DNA from: JAOXRU01 sp965247735
GTDB taxonomy: Bacteria; Bacteroidota; Bacteroidia; Flavobacteriales; Flavobacteriaceae
DNA length: 64,000 nucleotides
Assembly (NCBI GenBank): GCA_965247735.1
Contig: CBDFHN010000002.1
Coordinates: forward strand, 1,674,001-1,738,000
Reading direction: 5' to 3'
Numbering within the stretch: position 1 is the stretch's first letter; each line of letters starts with the position of its first letter. Positions 9,401 to 19,600 of the stretch are shown piece by piece. The notes under the pieces are model-generated. The model was not told where the DNA came from. It did not search any database and saw only the letters and a program-made list of their open reading frames with translations. The translations under genes and the position numbers were made by a program.

Positions 9401-11237
9401 CATTGCTGGTTTTAATTAACCAGCCAGTAGTAATATCTATTTCTTGGGTACTTGTATCACCCTGAGTGTTCGTATTCGCTACAGTTAAGATTCCATCTGA
9501 TAAATTGTAAGAAATTGCTTCTTCTGTACTGGCTAAATCATGAGTTTTACCGTCTACCCATGCTACTTTTTGGTTGGTAATACGACCTTTATCATCGTAT
9601 TGATAGCTTATTTTCTTTTCTAATGAAGATAGTGCCTCTGCATCCACCTTATCGGCAAAGCCCGTAGTCATAGAAGCTATATTCTTATGGTCTTGGCTAA
9701 GTGCACTTAGCTGTCCACGAACAACAGGAGCTGTATTGGCTGTTTTATCCCATATCCCATAATCTGCAGTATAACTCTGAACCAAAAGCCCATAGGAAGG
9801 CGTGTCCTTATATCTTGGGTCATCATAATCATAAGTCATACGTGCCGAAGAAGCCAGTTCTACAGCCTCTTGATTAAGCTTACTTTCATAGCTATCTACA
9901 GCAATAAGATTGGCAAATACATCTATACTAGTTTTGGTTAGGTAATGGCGATATTCTCCTGAATCATTATAAACCTTTGTATGTTCTTCTGTTGGAGTTT
10001 GGTAATTTGGGAATTTGGCTATTAAATCATCATATGCAGGAAAAAAACCATCTTTGTCCTGGCCTTGAAAATTATTCGCCACTTGCTTTATTAGCTCCTT
10101 GTCAAGGGTGTAAATATTCCTTTCCAGTTCGAGATGAAGGTGGTTGTAGCAATGTTCCGTTATAAGTATTCCATCATGGATTTGAGTGGTATACGCATAG
10201 TCACTTCCATTTAATAATAGGGTGTCTTCAAAAGAAGAGGGAATATAGTTTGGAAAACCAGTATAATTATGTTCGTTATCAAGAGGGTTGTAGTTATAAG
10301 TAAACTCTCGACTATCCTCTAAATGCTGCTCTTTAACACAGGAAACAACATCTTTTAATGTAAAATCTGTACTGCTTAGTTTTAGCTTAATAGCGCTATA
10401 TTCATAAAGAATCTTAAGACCATTAAAGTAGATCAGTTCAGAGACCAAACGGTTTTCTGATCCGCCATTATTAATAATGGTAGTTTTGTTTCCTAAAGGA
10501 TCTTTATATCCTATAAGTTCCGAGCTCTGATTAGCTACCAAATAGGAAAAATCAATGCTATTATTATCACTATCGGGATAAGAAATAGTAATGGCATCTT
10601 GACCATAATCAAAAATAATTTCTTGACCATAACCCGTTGTAATACTTAGCAATTTACTGCTAAAAACACCTCCACTTGTAGTATTGTAATGGAACATAAC
10701 GTAGTTTCCAAATCGGTCGTCTATACCGATTAGCCTACCATTTTTATCAAAATATTGGGTATTGCCATTTAGAAAACGTAATATATTGGCAGTCTGTTGG
10801 CTTGTATCGTAAGGAAAAGCAATAGAGGTGAACTCAAAGTTAGCATCTTCTAAGGTGTAATACCGCATGCCAGAGGAATAACTGCTGTCTATAAAAAAAG
10901 ACTGGTCTCCATTGATAAAAACACGTTCCTCATAAATATAACTAAAAGGAAATTGCCAACCAAGGGGCAATCCCAACATTTGATTGCCAGAGTCTAAAGA
11001 TGATTGAGAATATTTTATAGAAGGTGTTATATTTTCTCCTAAAAAACCATATACCGTGGGCACGTTTAAACTCAAGGATAAATCACCTGTTCTAGGAGAT
11101 ACTTCTGCCCCAAGAGCATTATTAAAGTTTGAGGCATTGGATGCCTGTGACAAATTGGGATTGGAAGACCTTTTTTTAGCGCTCTTAGCTTTTACTGCCT
11201 TTTTTTGAGCTTTCTTGTTATTTTTATCTAATGACAT
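6417..11237 (-). CDS. RHS/YD-repeat protein with hydrophobic tip 2 (copy 2)
   Basis: This 1606-residue RHS protein has the same N-terminus, YD-repeat shell and RHS core signature as copy 1, ending at DPSGHF near residue 1398. The linker is the 'AIVAGVGLFAALSAFGPIGW' type. After the boundary 'LNFGYMRAG' the 90-residue tip begins with an Asn-rich hinge (MRNNNNRPNNNINN). A His/Arg-rich amphipathic section follows (about 1536-1578), and the tip ends in an almost pure Ile/Val/Leu/Phe helix of about 27 residues. It lacks an N-terminal export signal, so delivery would need a dedicated machine, which is not encoded here. The tip layout, a soluble basic part plus a terminal membrane anchor, fits a membrane-targeting effector, but this is inference. 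Confidence 0.92.
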   Translation of the reverse strand: MSLDKNNKKAQKKAVKAKSAKKRSSNPNLSQASNASNFNNALGAEVSPRTGDLSLSLNVPTVYGFLGENITPSIKYSQSSLDSGNQMLGLPLGWQFPFSYIYEERVFINGDQSFFIDSSYSSGMRYYTLEDANFEFTSIAFPYDTSQQTANILRFLNGNTQYFDKNGRLIGIDDRFGNYVMFHYNTTSGGVFSSKLLSITTGYGQEIIFDYGQDAITISYPDSDNNSIDFSYLVANQSSELIGYKDPLGNKTTIINNGGSENRLVSELIYFNGLKILYEYSAIKLKLSSTDFTLKDVVSCVKEQHLEDSREFTYNYNPLDNEHNYTGFPNYIPSSFEDTLLLNGSDYAYTTQIHDGILITEHCYNHLHLELERNIYTLDKELIKQVANNFQGQDKDGFFPAYDDLIAKFPNYQTPTEEHTKVYNDSGEYRHYLTKTSIDVFANLIAVDSYESKLNQEAVELASSARMTYDYDDPRYKDTPSYGLLVQSYTADYGIWDKTANTAPVVRGQLSALSQDHKNIASMTTGFADKVDAEALSSLEKKISYQYDDKGRITNQKVAWVDGKTHDLASTEEAISYNLSDGILTVANTNTQGDTSTQEIDITTGWLIKTSNALGYGVSHSYDNMGNILKSEYPLDGIIEWEYDYANNKVTKIFANGYKLHNYSNGFGQLLQESDNNGSGDTDRVLSQKSYNQVGQLVYEEGILGAQSRVAYQYNSRGELSLTTDILGNEKNVIQDSVSQTEQTNYNGHHASSIGFNDHHKMITTSVFSATSSQTVSGGATYNIHDKMTAAVLGDIASQEEHWAETELGYNFELSVVKRSHAGFDQIRATKETERDLFNNAVLEKIKVVQSGQEAEEAVGDQFIFNDLNQLTKEINPLGQARSFTYDSVGRIATSTDYAGTVFSYSYFENDLIKSYSFKDKDNKIHQKNWTYNPLTFRIATLEELIDGVSQGLMTYDYTLDGNLALVKYPDGKQINYTYNAANMLIGLSDAFNKETHFEYDSFGRINNVAVDEKYHTAVTYLSKEDSPINSGQIKSIATSNGVTLFYEYTGLGMVAKEVTLDNNLAEDKNILLCCEYVYDPTTQNIIKLIRSSTAFPSDRRVNITTEYSYSSLNQVLCEKTTDAKANQLSKIEYAYDAANNVSVKTERDKQNNQRISQYRYDKDNKLVEEVTLSESITFSYDGNGNLIANSKGHSYGYDLENRLVSYTDSSAELNASYAYYPNGLRKSKTIQGQSPIVFYYDERVKNAAIINESQDMQHSSYLMFAGKRFLRLLHTESSQEVESQQLISNYKDMMATYKDNKLKDIYNYRAYGGTKEIPADVVQKNKKKKEEALTILANPFQYSMEYLDVESGLIYLRARYYNPSIKRFMTRDTAPLLNRYAYANGNPIMFTDPSGHFAIVAGVGLFAALSAFGPIGWAIAVAITIIVVVLVVVFVIIPAMKKSPKSTTPNRTPTFQSTAPQDMARNALQGARQDARFRGGVDPGTLYLGGGTTSQRRALFNAYPELLNFGYMRAGMRNNNNRPNNNINNFNRAIIYAAVRGMFHYIIHDINVIGVNHRTLDRIHTRFRDIHDAIGTRGIIIIIIALLIVFFLLFIVVMAIITTIF

Positions 11238-11276
11238 CTTTTTTAATGTTTTTTTAATGTTTTTTTTTTATGTTTT
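11238..11276 (-). promoter_or_regulatory. Variable AATG/T tract before copy 2 start codon
   Basis: On the plus strand, AATG-T7, AATG-T10 and a degenerate ATG-T4 unit are read. Unit number and T-run lengths differ from every other copy. Confidence 0.5.
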
Positions 11277-11323
11277 GTTCCGCTTTATCACCCTTAGCAT
11301 TACTAAGAATTGCCTATTTCCAT

Positions 11324-11395
11324 CATTACAAGCTGCGAAGCAATCGGTAGCTTATCGACTAACAATAAGCAGATTGCTTCGCTATACTCGTAATG
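11324..11395. repeat. REP-like palindrome (copy c)
   Basis: This is the palindromic repeat found in the other RHS spacers, with arms GCGAAGCAATC and GATTGCTTCGC. Confidence 0.7.
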
Positions 11396-11483
11396 GCACT
11401 ATGCTTTTACTGTTTACACAGTCTCTTTTCTATTCCATCCCATATGGGAGTATTTATTCTGTAACTGTTTCTGCTTCCAACAA

Positions 11484-11658
11484 TTATGAAGCTGTCAACA
11501 ATAATTCAAACTCGATACCATAGATATACTTATCCCAACTAATGCTCTTTGTTTTTATTTCTATATAAGAAATACCTCTAAAGAAAACATCATTTCCCTT
11601 TCTGGTTCCACACTCAATAATCGTGTTGACAATACCGAACTTGAGACAACCTACGATA
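11484..11658 (-). pseudogene. Divergent 3' fragment of the small beta-prism-like gene after RHS copy 3
   Basis: An open frame without an ATG follows the copy 3 stop. It reads 'IVGCLKFGIVNTIIECGTRK', then 'GNDVFFRGISYIEIKTKSIS', then 'YIYGIEFELLLTAS' and a stop. Its middle differs from the other fragments, resembling a different allele of the 128/139-aa family grafted to the common 3' end. The missing start and N-terminal half make it a remnant. Confidence 0.6.
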
Positions 11659-14600
11659 TCAATTAAAGTGCGAAAGAATAAGAATGATTATTACCAGAAC
11701 AATCATACAAGAAAGTAAACATAATCCTTCCAAAATAGCTGCTGATAACTCAGGGTTTTGAGTGATGAAGTTATCTATAGAATTAGCTATCCAATTGAAT
11801 GCATTAACAACATGAGGACGAAGAGGGCCATGAGGGCCAACAGCAATCGCAAAAGCACTAGCAAGAGCAGCAATAAATAAACCAGTATATTCAATGGTGT
11901 TCGTGTTAGTATCATCATCACTATCCACAGCAGCCCTCAAATACCCAAAATTAAGTAGTTCTGGATAGGCATTAAATAGCGCTCTACGTTGTGAGGTAGC
12001 TCCTCCACCCAGGTATAAGGTTCCTGGATCAACACCGCCTCTAAAACGGGCATCTTGTCTGGCGCTTTGCAGGGCATTCCTCGCCATATCTTGGGGGGCT
12101 GTAGATTGAAAGGTAGCGGTTCTGTTGGGGGCCGTGGACTTGGTCCATTTTTTTATGGTCGGAACGGCTACATATACCACAAATAACACTGTTAAGACAA
12201 CAGCTGTTATGATAAGGGCTGCTATAGCGATGTAAGGGGCAGCAACAGCTAATGCAGCAAAGAGACCTACTCCTGCTAGAACAACAAAATGTCCGCTTGG
12301 ATCTGTAAACATTATTGGATTTCCGTTGGCATAAGCATACCTATTTAGCAAAGGCGCAGTATCACGTGTCATAAATCGTTTGATACTGGGATTGTAATAC
12401 CTAGCTCGTAAATAAATAAGACCAGACTCCACATCTAAATACTCCATAGAATATTGAAAAGGATTAGCAAGGATAGTCAAGGCTTCTTCTTTTTTCTTTT
12501 TATTTTTTTGTACTACATCCGCTGGTATTTCTTTAGTTCCGCCATAGGCTCTGTAGTTATAAATATCTTTTAACTTATTATCCTTATAGGTAGCCATCAT
12601 ATCCTTGTAATTGGATATTAATTGTTGAGACTCCACTTCCTGGCTGCTTTCGGTATGCAATAACCTTAGAAAACGTTTGCCTGCAAACATTAAATAACTA
12701 CTGTGCTGCATATCTTGGGATTCATTTATAATAGCAGCGTTTTTAACACGCTCATCGTAATAAAACACAATCGGGCTTTGCCCCTGTATGGTCTTGCTCT
12801 TACGAAGCCCATTGGGATAGTAAGCATAGCTGGCGTTTAGCTCAGCACTGCTATCGGTATACGAGACCAACCTGTTTTCTAAGTCATAGCCATAACTATG
12901 CCCTTTGCTGTTAGCTATAAGATTACCATTGCCATCATAACTAAAAGTAATGCTTTCGGATAATGTTACTTCTTCTACTAACTTATTATCCTTATCGTAG
13001 CGGTATTGGCTAATGCGCTGGTTGTTTTGTTTGTCTCTTTCGGTCTTAACACTTACATTATTGGCAGCATCATAGGCATATTCTATTTTAGATAACTGGT
13101 TTGCTTTAGCATCAGTAGTTTTTTCACAAAGCACTTGATTTAGGCTACTGTAACTATACTCCGTTGTTATATTTACTCTTCTATCGGAAGGGAATGCCGT
13201 AGAACTTCTAATCAGTTTAAGGATGTTTTGGGTAGTTGGGTCATACACATATTCACAACACAACAAGATGTTTTTATCTTCGGCTAAATTGTTGTCTAGC
13301 GTCACTTCTTTTGCAACCATACCCAAACCTGTGTATTCATAAAAAAGTGTAACTCCATTACTAGTGGCAATAGATTTTATTTGTCCGCTATTAATTGGGG
13401 AATCTTCTTTACTTAGGTAAGTTACCGCTGTATGGTATTTTTCATCCACAGCAACGTTATTAATTCTACCAAAGCTATCGTATTCAAAATGGGTCTCTTT
13501 ATTAAAAGCATCAGACAGACCAATAAGCATATTTGCAGCATTATAGGTATAGTTAATTTGCTTTCCATCTGGGTACTTTACCAGTGCTAGATTTCCATCT
13601 AGGGTATAGTCATAAGTCATTAGTCCTTGGCTTACACCATCTATAAGCTCCTCTAAGGTAGCTATTCGGAAAGTTAACGGATTATAGGTCCAATTCTTCT
13701 GATGGATTTTATTGTCCTTATCCTTAAAACTGTAACTTTTTATAAGGTCGTTTTCAAAATAAGAATAGCTAAATACCGTACCAGCATAATCGGTACTTGT
13801 TGCTATACGCCCTACCGAATCGTAGGTAAAACTTCTTGCTTGCCCTAGCGGATTAATCTCTTTTGTTAGCTGGTTTAAATCGTTGAATATAAACTGATCC
13901 CCTACAGCCTCTTCTGCCTCTTGACCAGACTGTACTACCTTTATTTTTTCTAAAACGGCGTTATTAAACAAATCTCGTTCTGTTTCTTTGGTAGCCCTAA
14001 TCTGATCAAATCCCGCATGGGAACGCTTCACAACGGATAACTCAAAATTATAGCCTAGCTCTGTCTCTGCCCAATGTTCCTCTTGTGAAGCAATATCGCC
14101 CAATACAGCAGCAGTCATTTTATCATGAATATTGTAGGTGGCACCACCGCTTACCGTTTGTGATGATGTTGCTGAAAACACCGATGTAGTAATCATCTTA
14201 TGGTGGTCATTAAAACCAATACTACTGGCATGATGCCCATTGTAGTTTGTCTGCTCTGTTTGGGAAACCGAATCCTGTATAACATTCTTTTCATTACCAA
14301 GTATATCGGTAGTAAGGCTAAGCTCTCCTCTAGAGTTGTATTGGTAAGCTACTCTGGATTGGGCTCCTAATATCCCTTCTTCATAGACCAGTTGCCCTAG
14401 CTGATTATAGCTCTTTTGAGACAGGACCCGATCCGTATCTCCTGATCCATTATTGTCCGATTCTTGTAGGAGCTGCCCAAAACCATTGCTATAAGTATGC
14501 AGCTTATATCCATTGGCAAATATTTTGGTTACCTTATTATTGGCATAGTCATACTCCCATTCTATAATTCCATCTAAAGGATATTCTGACTTTAGTATAT

Positions 14601-16479
14601 TACCCATATTATCATAGGTATGGCTTACACCATAACCTAAGGCATTGCTGGTTTTAATTAACCAACCAGTAGTAATATCTATTTCTTGGGTACTTGTATC
14701 ACCCTGAGTGTTCGTATTCGCTACAGTTAAGATTCCATCTGATAAATTGTAAGATATAGCTTCTTCTGTACTGGCTAAATCATGAGTTTTACCATCTACC
14801 CATGCTACTTTTTGGTTGGTAATACGACCTTTATCATCGTATTGATAGCTTATTTTCTTTTCTAATGAAGATAGTGCCTCTGCATCTACCTTATCGGCAA
14901 AGCCCGTAGTCATAGAAGCTATATTCTTATGGTCTTGGGTAAGCTCGCTTAGCTGCCCACGAATAACAGGAGCTGTATTGGCTGTTTTATCCCATATCCC
15001 ATAATCTGCAGCATAACTCTGAATCAGAAGTCCATAAGAAGGCGTATCCTTGTACCTTGGGTCATCATAATCATAAGTCATACGTGCCGAAGAAGCCAGT
15101 TCTACAGCCTCTTGATTAGGCTTGCTTTCATAGCTATCTACAGCAATAAGATTGGCAAATACATCTATACTAGTTTTGGTTAGGTAATGGCGATATTCTC
15201 CTGAATCATTATAAACCTTTGTATGTTCTTCTGTTGGAGTTTGGTAATTAGGGTATTTGGCTATTAAATCATCATATGCAGGAAAAAAACCATCTTTGTC
15301 CTGGCCTTGAAAATTATTCGCCACTTGCTTTATTAGCTCCTTGTCAAGGGTGTAAATATTCCTTTCCAGCTCGAGATGAAGGTGGTTGTAGCAATGTTCC
15401 GTTATAAGTATTCCATCATGGATTTGAGTGGTATACGCATAGTCACTTCCATTTAATAATAGGGTGTCTTCAAAAGAAGAGGGAATATAGTTTGGAAAAC
15501 CAGTATAATTATGTTCGTTATCAAGAGGGTTGTAGTTATAAGTAAACTCTCGACTATCCTCTAAATGCTGCTCTTTAACACAGGAAACAACATCTTTTAA
15601 TGTAAAATCTGTACTGCTTAGTTTTAGTTTAATGGCGCTATATTCATAAAGAATCTTAAGACCATTGAAGTAGATCAGTTCAGAGACCAAACGGTTTTCT
15701 GATCCGCCATTATTAATAATGGTAGTTTTGTTTCCTAAAGGATCTTTGTAACCGATAAGTTCCGAGCTCTGATTAGCTACCAAATAGGAAAAATCAATGC
15801 TATTATTATCACTATCGGGATAAGAAATAGTAATGACATCTTGACCATAATCAAAAATAATTTCTTGACCATAACCCGTTGTAATACTAAACAATTTACT
15901 GCTAAAAACACCTCCACTTGTAGTATTGTAATGGAACATAACGTAGTTTCCAAATCGGTCGTCTATACCGATTAGCCTACCATTTTTATCAAAATATTGG
16001 GTATTGCCATTTAGAAAACGTAATATATTGGCAGTCTGTTGGCTTGTATCGTAAGGAAAAGCCATGGAGGTGAACTCAAAGTTAGCATCTTCTAAGGTGT
16101 AATACCGCATGCCAGAGGAATAACTACTGTCTATAAAAAAAGACTGGTCTCCATTGATAAAAACACGTTCCTCATAAATATAACTAAAAGGAAATTGCCA
16201 ACCAAGGGGCAATCCCAACATTTGATTGCCAGAATCTAAAGATGATTGGGAATATTTTATAGAAGGTGTTATATTTTCTCCTAAAAAACCATATACCGTG
16301 GGTACGTTTAAACTCAAAGATAAATCACCTGTTCTAGGAGATACTTCTGCTCCAAGAGCATTATTAAAGTTTGAGGCATTGGATGCCTGTGACAAATTGG
16401 GATTGGAAGACCTTTTTTTAGCGCTCTTAGCTTTTACTGCCTTTTTTTGAGCTTTGTTGTTATTTTTATCTAATGACAT
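11659..16479 (-). CDS. RHS/YD-repeat protein with hydrophobic tip 3 (copy 3)
   Basis: This 1606-residue RHS protein has the common start and shell. Its post-core linker is the alternative type (VVLAGVGLFAALAVAAPYIA, then a second hydrophobic run to VPTIKKW), shared only with copy 5. After 'LNFGYLRA' the 89-residue tip starts with an acidic/Asn hinge (AVDSDDDTNTNT). It has one hydrophobic stretch near 1534-1548, an amphipathic middle (VVNAFNWIANSIDNFI) and a terminal hydrophobic helix (about 1582-1604). The stop is TGA, reached where the fragment of the next small gene begins. The spacer upstream is only 143 bases, shorter than the other RHS spacers. Confidence 0.92.
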   Translation of the reverse strand: MSLDKNNNKAQKKAVKAKSAKKRSSNPNLSQASNASNFNNALGAEVSPRTGDLSLSLNVPTVYGFLGENITPSIKYSQSSLDSGNQMLGLPLGWQFPFSYIYEERVFINGDQSFFIDSSYSSGMRYYTLEDANFEFTSMAFPYDTSQQTANILRFLNGNTQYFDKNGRLIGIDDRFGNYVMFHYNTTSGGVFSSKLFSITTGYGQEIIFDYGQDVITISYPDSDNNSIDFSYLVANQSSELIGYKDPLGNKTTIINNGGSENRLVSELIYFNGLKILYEYSAIKLKLSSTDFTLKDVVSCVKEQHLEDSREFTYNYNPLDNEHNYTGFPNYIPSSFEDTLLLNGSDYAYTTQIHDGILITEHCYNHLHLELERNIYTLDKELIKQVANNFQGQDKDGFFPAYDDLIAKYPNYQTPTEEHTKVYNDSGEYRHYLTKTSIDVFANLIAVDSYESKPNQEAVELASSARMTYDYDDPRYKDTPSYGLLIQSYAADYGIWDKTANTAPVIRGQLSELTQDHKNIASMTTGFADKVDAEALSSLEKKISYQYDDKGRITNQKVAWVDGKTHDLASTEEAISYNLSDGILTVANTNTQGDTSTQEIDITTGWLIKTSNALGYGVSHTYDNMGNILKSEYPLDGIIEWEYDYANNKVTKIFANGYKLHTYSNGFGQLLQESDNNGSGDTDRVLSQKSYNQLGQLVYEEGILGAQSRVAYQYNSRGELSLTTDILGNEKNVIQDSVSQTEQTNYNGHHASSIGFNDHHKMITTSVFSATSSQTVSGGATYNIHDKMTAAVLGDIASQEEHWAETELGYNFELSVVKRSHAGFDQIRATKETERDLFNNAVLEKIKVVQSGQEAEEAVGDQFIFNDLNQLTKEINPLGQARSFTYDSVGRIATSTDYAGTVFSYSYFENDLIKSYSFKDKDNKIHQKNWTYNPLTFRIATLEELIDGVSQGLMTYDYTLDGNLALVKYPDGKQINYTYNAANMLIGLSDAFNKETHFEYDSFGRINNVAVDEKYHTAVTYLSKEDSPINSGQIKSIATSNGVTLFYEYTGLGMVAKEVTLDNNLAEDKNILLCCEYVYDPTTQNILKLIRSSTAFPSDRRVNITTEYSYSSLNQVLCEKTTDAKANQLSKIEYAYDAANNVSVKTERDKQNNQRISQYRYDKDNKLVEEVTLSESITFSYDGNGNLIANSKGHSYGYDLENRLVSYTDSSAELNASYAYYPNGLRKSKTIQGQSPIVFYYDERVKNAAIINESQDMQHSSYLMFAGKRFLRLLHTESSQEVESQQLISNYKDMMATYKDNKLKDIYNYRAYGGTKEIPADVVQKNKKKKEEALTILANPFQYSMEYLDVESGLIYLRARYYNPSIKRFMTRDTAPLLNRYAYANGNPIMFTDPSGHFVVLAGVGLFAALAVAAPYIAIAALIITAVVLTVLFVVYVAVPTIKKWTKSTAPNRTATFQSTAPQDMARNALQSARQDARFRGGVDPGTLYLGGGATSQRRALFNAYPELLNFGYLRAAVDSDDDTNTNTIEYTGLFIAALASAFAIAVGPHGPLRPHVVNAFNWIANSIDNFITQNPELSAAILEGLCLLSCMIVLVIIILILSHFN

Positions 16480-16505
16480 CTTTTTTAATGTTTTTTTAAT
16501 GTTTT
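16480..16505 (-). promoter_or_regulatory. Variable AATG/T tract before copy 3 start codon
   Basis: Two AATG units carry T runs of 7 and 4. Upstream sequence beyond 16505 is unlike the other spacers (ACGTTCG instead of GTTCCGC), so the common spacer is interrupted here. Confidence 0.45.
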
Positions 16506-16525
16506 ACGTTCGTGTAGCCTTAGTT

Positions 16526-16621
16526 TCAATTAGAATATTGATTTAAACTAAATAATAACGATTTGTTATTTCTAATAATATTTCCATTTTGAGGTTGTTG
16601 AGAATTGATATACACCATCAT
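16526..16621 (-). CDS. 31-aa ORF directly after RHS copy 4
   Basis: An ATG-ATG pair begins one base after the RHS copy 4 stop and encodes MMVYINSQQPQNGNIIRNNK plus 11 further residues. The opening MVYI matches the point where the conserved half of the small beta-prism-like family begins (NMVYLEF), but the rest does not match. It may be an abandoned reading frame at a recombination junction. Its position is the only support for it being a gene. Confidence 0.3.
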   Translation of the reverse strand: MMVYINSQQPQNGNIIRNNKSLLFSLNQYSN

Positions 16622-16622
16622 C

Positions 16623-19600
16623 TTAACCCTCTTCTTCTGGTACTTGTGGGGGAAAGTAGTAGAATAGAACTGTTAACAACCAGAAAACTATCGGGGAACT
16701 TAAAACATATCTAAAAAAAAGAGACTCAACCTCTTCCCCGACAACTAATCTCATTATATCTCCGAAATCACTAATCCTTATCCTAGCTTCTACTCTGGCT
16801 ACAACCCAATTGAGTCTGTTAGTTGCTCGATCAAGTTCTCCCAATAATTGCTGCGCTGCTCTTATCTGAGCATTGGATATTAGCACTACGTTATTGTTAT
16901 TGTTATTGTTATTGTTATTGTTGTTGTTGTTGTTATTGTTGTTACCGTGCATCATCGCCGCTCTCATATACCCAAAATTAAGCAGTTCTGGATAGGCATT
17001 AAATAGCGCTCTACGTTGTGAGGTAGTTCCTCCACCCAGGTATAGTGTTCCTGGATCAACACCGCCTCTAAAACGGGCATCCTGTCTGGCGCCTTGCAGG
17101 GCATTCCTTGCCATATCTTGGGGGGCTGTAGATTGAAAGGTAGGAGTTCTGTTGGGAGTCGTGGATTTGGGCGATTTTTTCATCGCAGGAATGATTACAA
17201 ACACCACTACCAATACTACTACTATTATTGTTATTGCAACAGCAATAGCCCACCCAATAGGACCAAACGCCGATAATGCAGCAAAAAGACCTACTCCTGC
17301 TACAATAGCAAAATGTCCGCTTGGGTCTGTAAACATTATTGGATTTCCGTTAGCATAAGCATACCTATTTAGCAAGGGCGCAGTATCACGTGTCATAAAT
17401 CGTTTGATACTGGGATTGTAATACCTAGCTCGTAAATAAATAAGACCAGACTCCACATCTAAATACTCCATGGAGTATTGAAAAGGATTAGCAAGGATAG
17501 TCAAGGCTTCTTCTTTTTTCTTTTTATTTTTTTGTACTACATCCGCTGGTATTTCTTTAGTTCCGCCATAGGCTCTGTAGTTATAAATATCTTTTAGCTT
17601 ATTATCCTTATAGGTAGCCATCATATCCTTGTAATTGGATATTAATTGTTGAGACTCCACTTCCTGGCTGCTTTCGGTATGCAATAACCTTAGAAAACGT
17701 TTGCCTGCAAACATTAAATAACTACTGTGCTGCATATCTTGGGATTCATTTATAATAGCAGCGTTTTTAACACGCTCATCGTAGTAAAACACAATCGGGC
17801 TTTGCCCCTGTATCGTCTTGCTCTTACGAAGCCCATTGGGATAGTAAGCATAGCTCGCGTTTAGCTCAGCACTGCTATCGGTATACGAGACCAACCTGTT
17901 TTCTAAATCATAGCCATAACTATGCCCTTTGCTGTTAGCTATAAGATTACCATTGGCATCATAACTAAAAGTAATGCTTTCTGATAATGTTACTTCTTCT
18001 ACTAACTTATTATCCTTATCGTAGCGGTATTGGCTAATGCGCTGGTTGTTTTGTTTGTCTCTTTCGGTCTTAACACTTACATTATTGGCAGCATCATAGG
18101 CATATTCTATTTTAGATAACTGGTTTGCTTTAGCATCAGTAGTTTTTTCACAAAGCACTTGATTTAGGCTACTGTAACTATACTCCGTTGTTATATTTAC
18201 TCTTCTATCGGAAGGGAATGCCGTAGAACTTCTAATCAGTTTAAGGATGTTTTGGGTAGTTGGGTCATACACATATTCACAACACAACAAGATGTTTTTA
18301 TCTTCGGCTAAATTGTTGTCTAGCGTCACTTCTTTTGCAACCATACCCAAACCTGTGTATTCATAAAAAAGTGTAACTCCATTGCTAGTGGCAATAGATT
18401 TTATTTGTCCGCTATTAATTGGGGAATCTTCTCTACTTAGGTAAGTTACCGCTGTATGGTATTTTTCATCCACAGCAACGTTATTAATTCTACCAAAACT
18501 ATCGTATTCAAAAAGCGTCTCTTTATTAAAAGCATCAGACAGACCAATAAGCATATTTGTAGCATTATAGGTATAGTTAATTTGCTTTCCATCTGGGTAC
18601 TTTACCAGTGCTAGATTTCCATCTAGGGTATAGTCATAAGTCATTAGTCCTTGGCTTACACCATCTATAAGCTCCTCTAAGGTAGCTATTCGGAAAGTTA
18701 ACGGATTATAGGTCCAATTCTTCTGATGGATTTTATTGTCCTTATCCTTAAAACTGTAACTTTTTATAAGGTCGTTTTCAAAATAAGCATAGCTAAATAC
18801 CGTACCAGCATAATCCGTACTTGTTGCTATACGCCCTACCGAATCGTAGGTAAAACTTCTTGCTTGCCCTAGCGGATTAATCTCTTTTGTTAGCTGGTTT
18901 AAATCGTTGAATATAAACTGATCCCCTACAGCCTCTTCTGCCTCTTGACCAGACTGTACTACCTTTATTTTTTCTAAAACGGCGTTATTAAACAAATCTC
19001 GTTCTGTTTCTTTGGTAGCCCTAATCTGATCAAATCCCGCATGGGAACGCTTCACAACGGATAACTCAAAATTATAGCCTAGCTCTGTCTCTGCCCAATG
19101 TTCCTCTTGTGAAGCAATATCGCCCAATACAGCAGCAGTCATTTTATCATGAATATTGTAGGTGGCACCACCGCTTACCGTTTGTGATGATGTTGCTGAA
19201 AACACCGATGTAGTAATCATCTTATGGTGGTCATTAAAACCAATACTACTGGCATGATGCCCATTGTAGTTTGTCTGCTCTGTTTGGGAAACCGAATCCT
19301 GTATAACATTCTTTTCATTACCAAGTATATCGGTAGTAAGGCTAAGCTCTCCTCTAGAGTTGTATTGGTAAGCTACTCTGGATTGGGCTCCTAATATCCC
19401 TTCTTCATAGACCAGTTGCCCTACCTGATTATAGCTCTTTTGAGACAGGACCCGATCCGTATCTCCTGATCCATTAGTGTCCGATTCTTGTAGGAGCTGC
19501 CCAAAACCATTGCTATAAGTATGCAGCTTATATCCATTGGCAAATATTTTGGTTACCTTATTATTGGCATAGTCATACTCCCATTCTATAATTCCATCTA

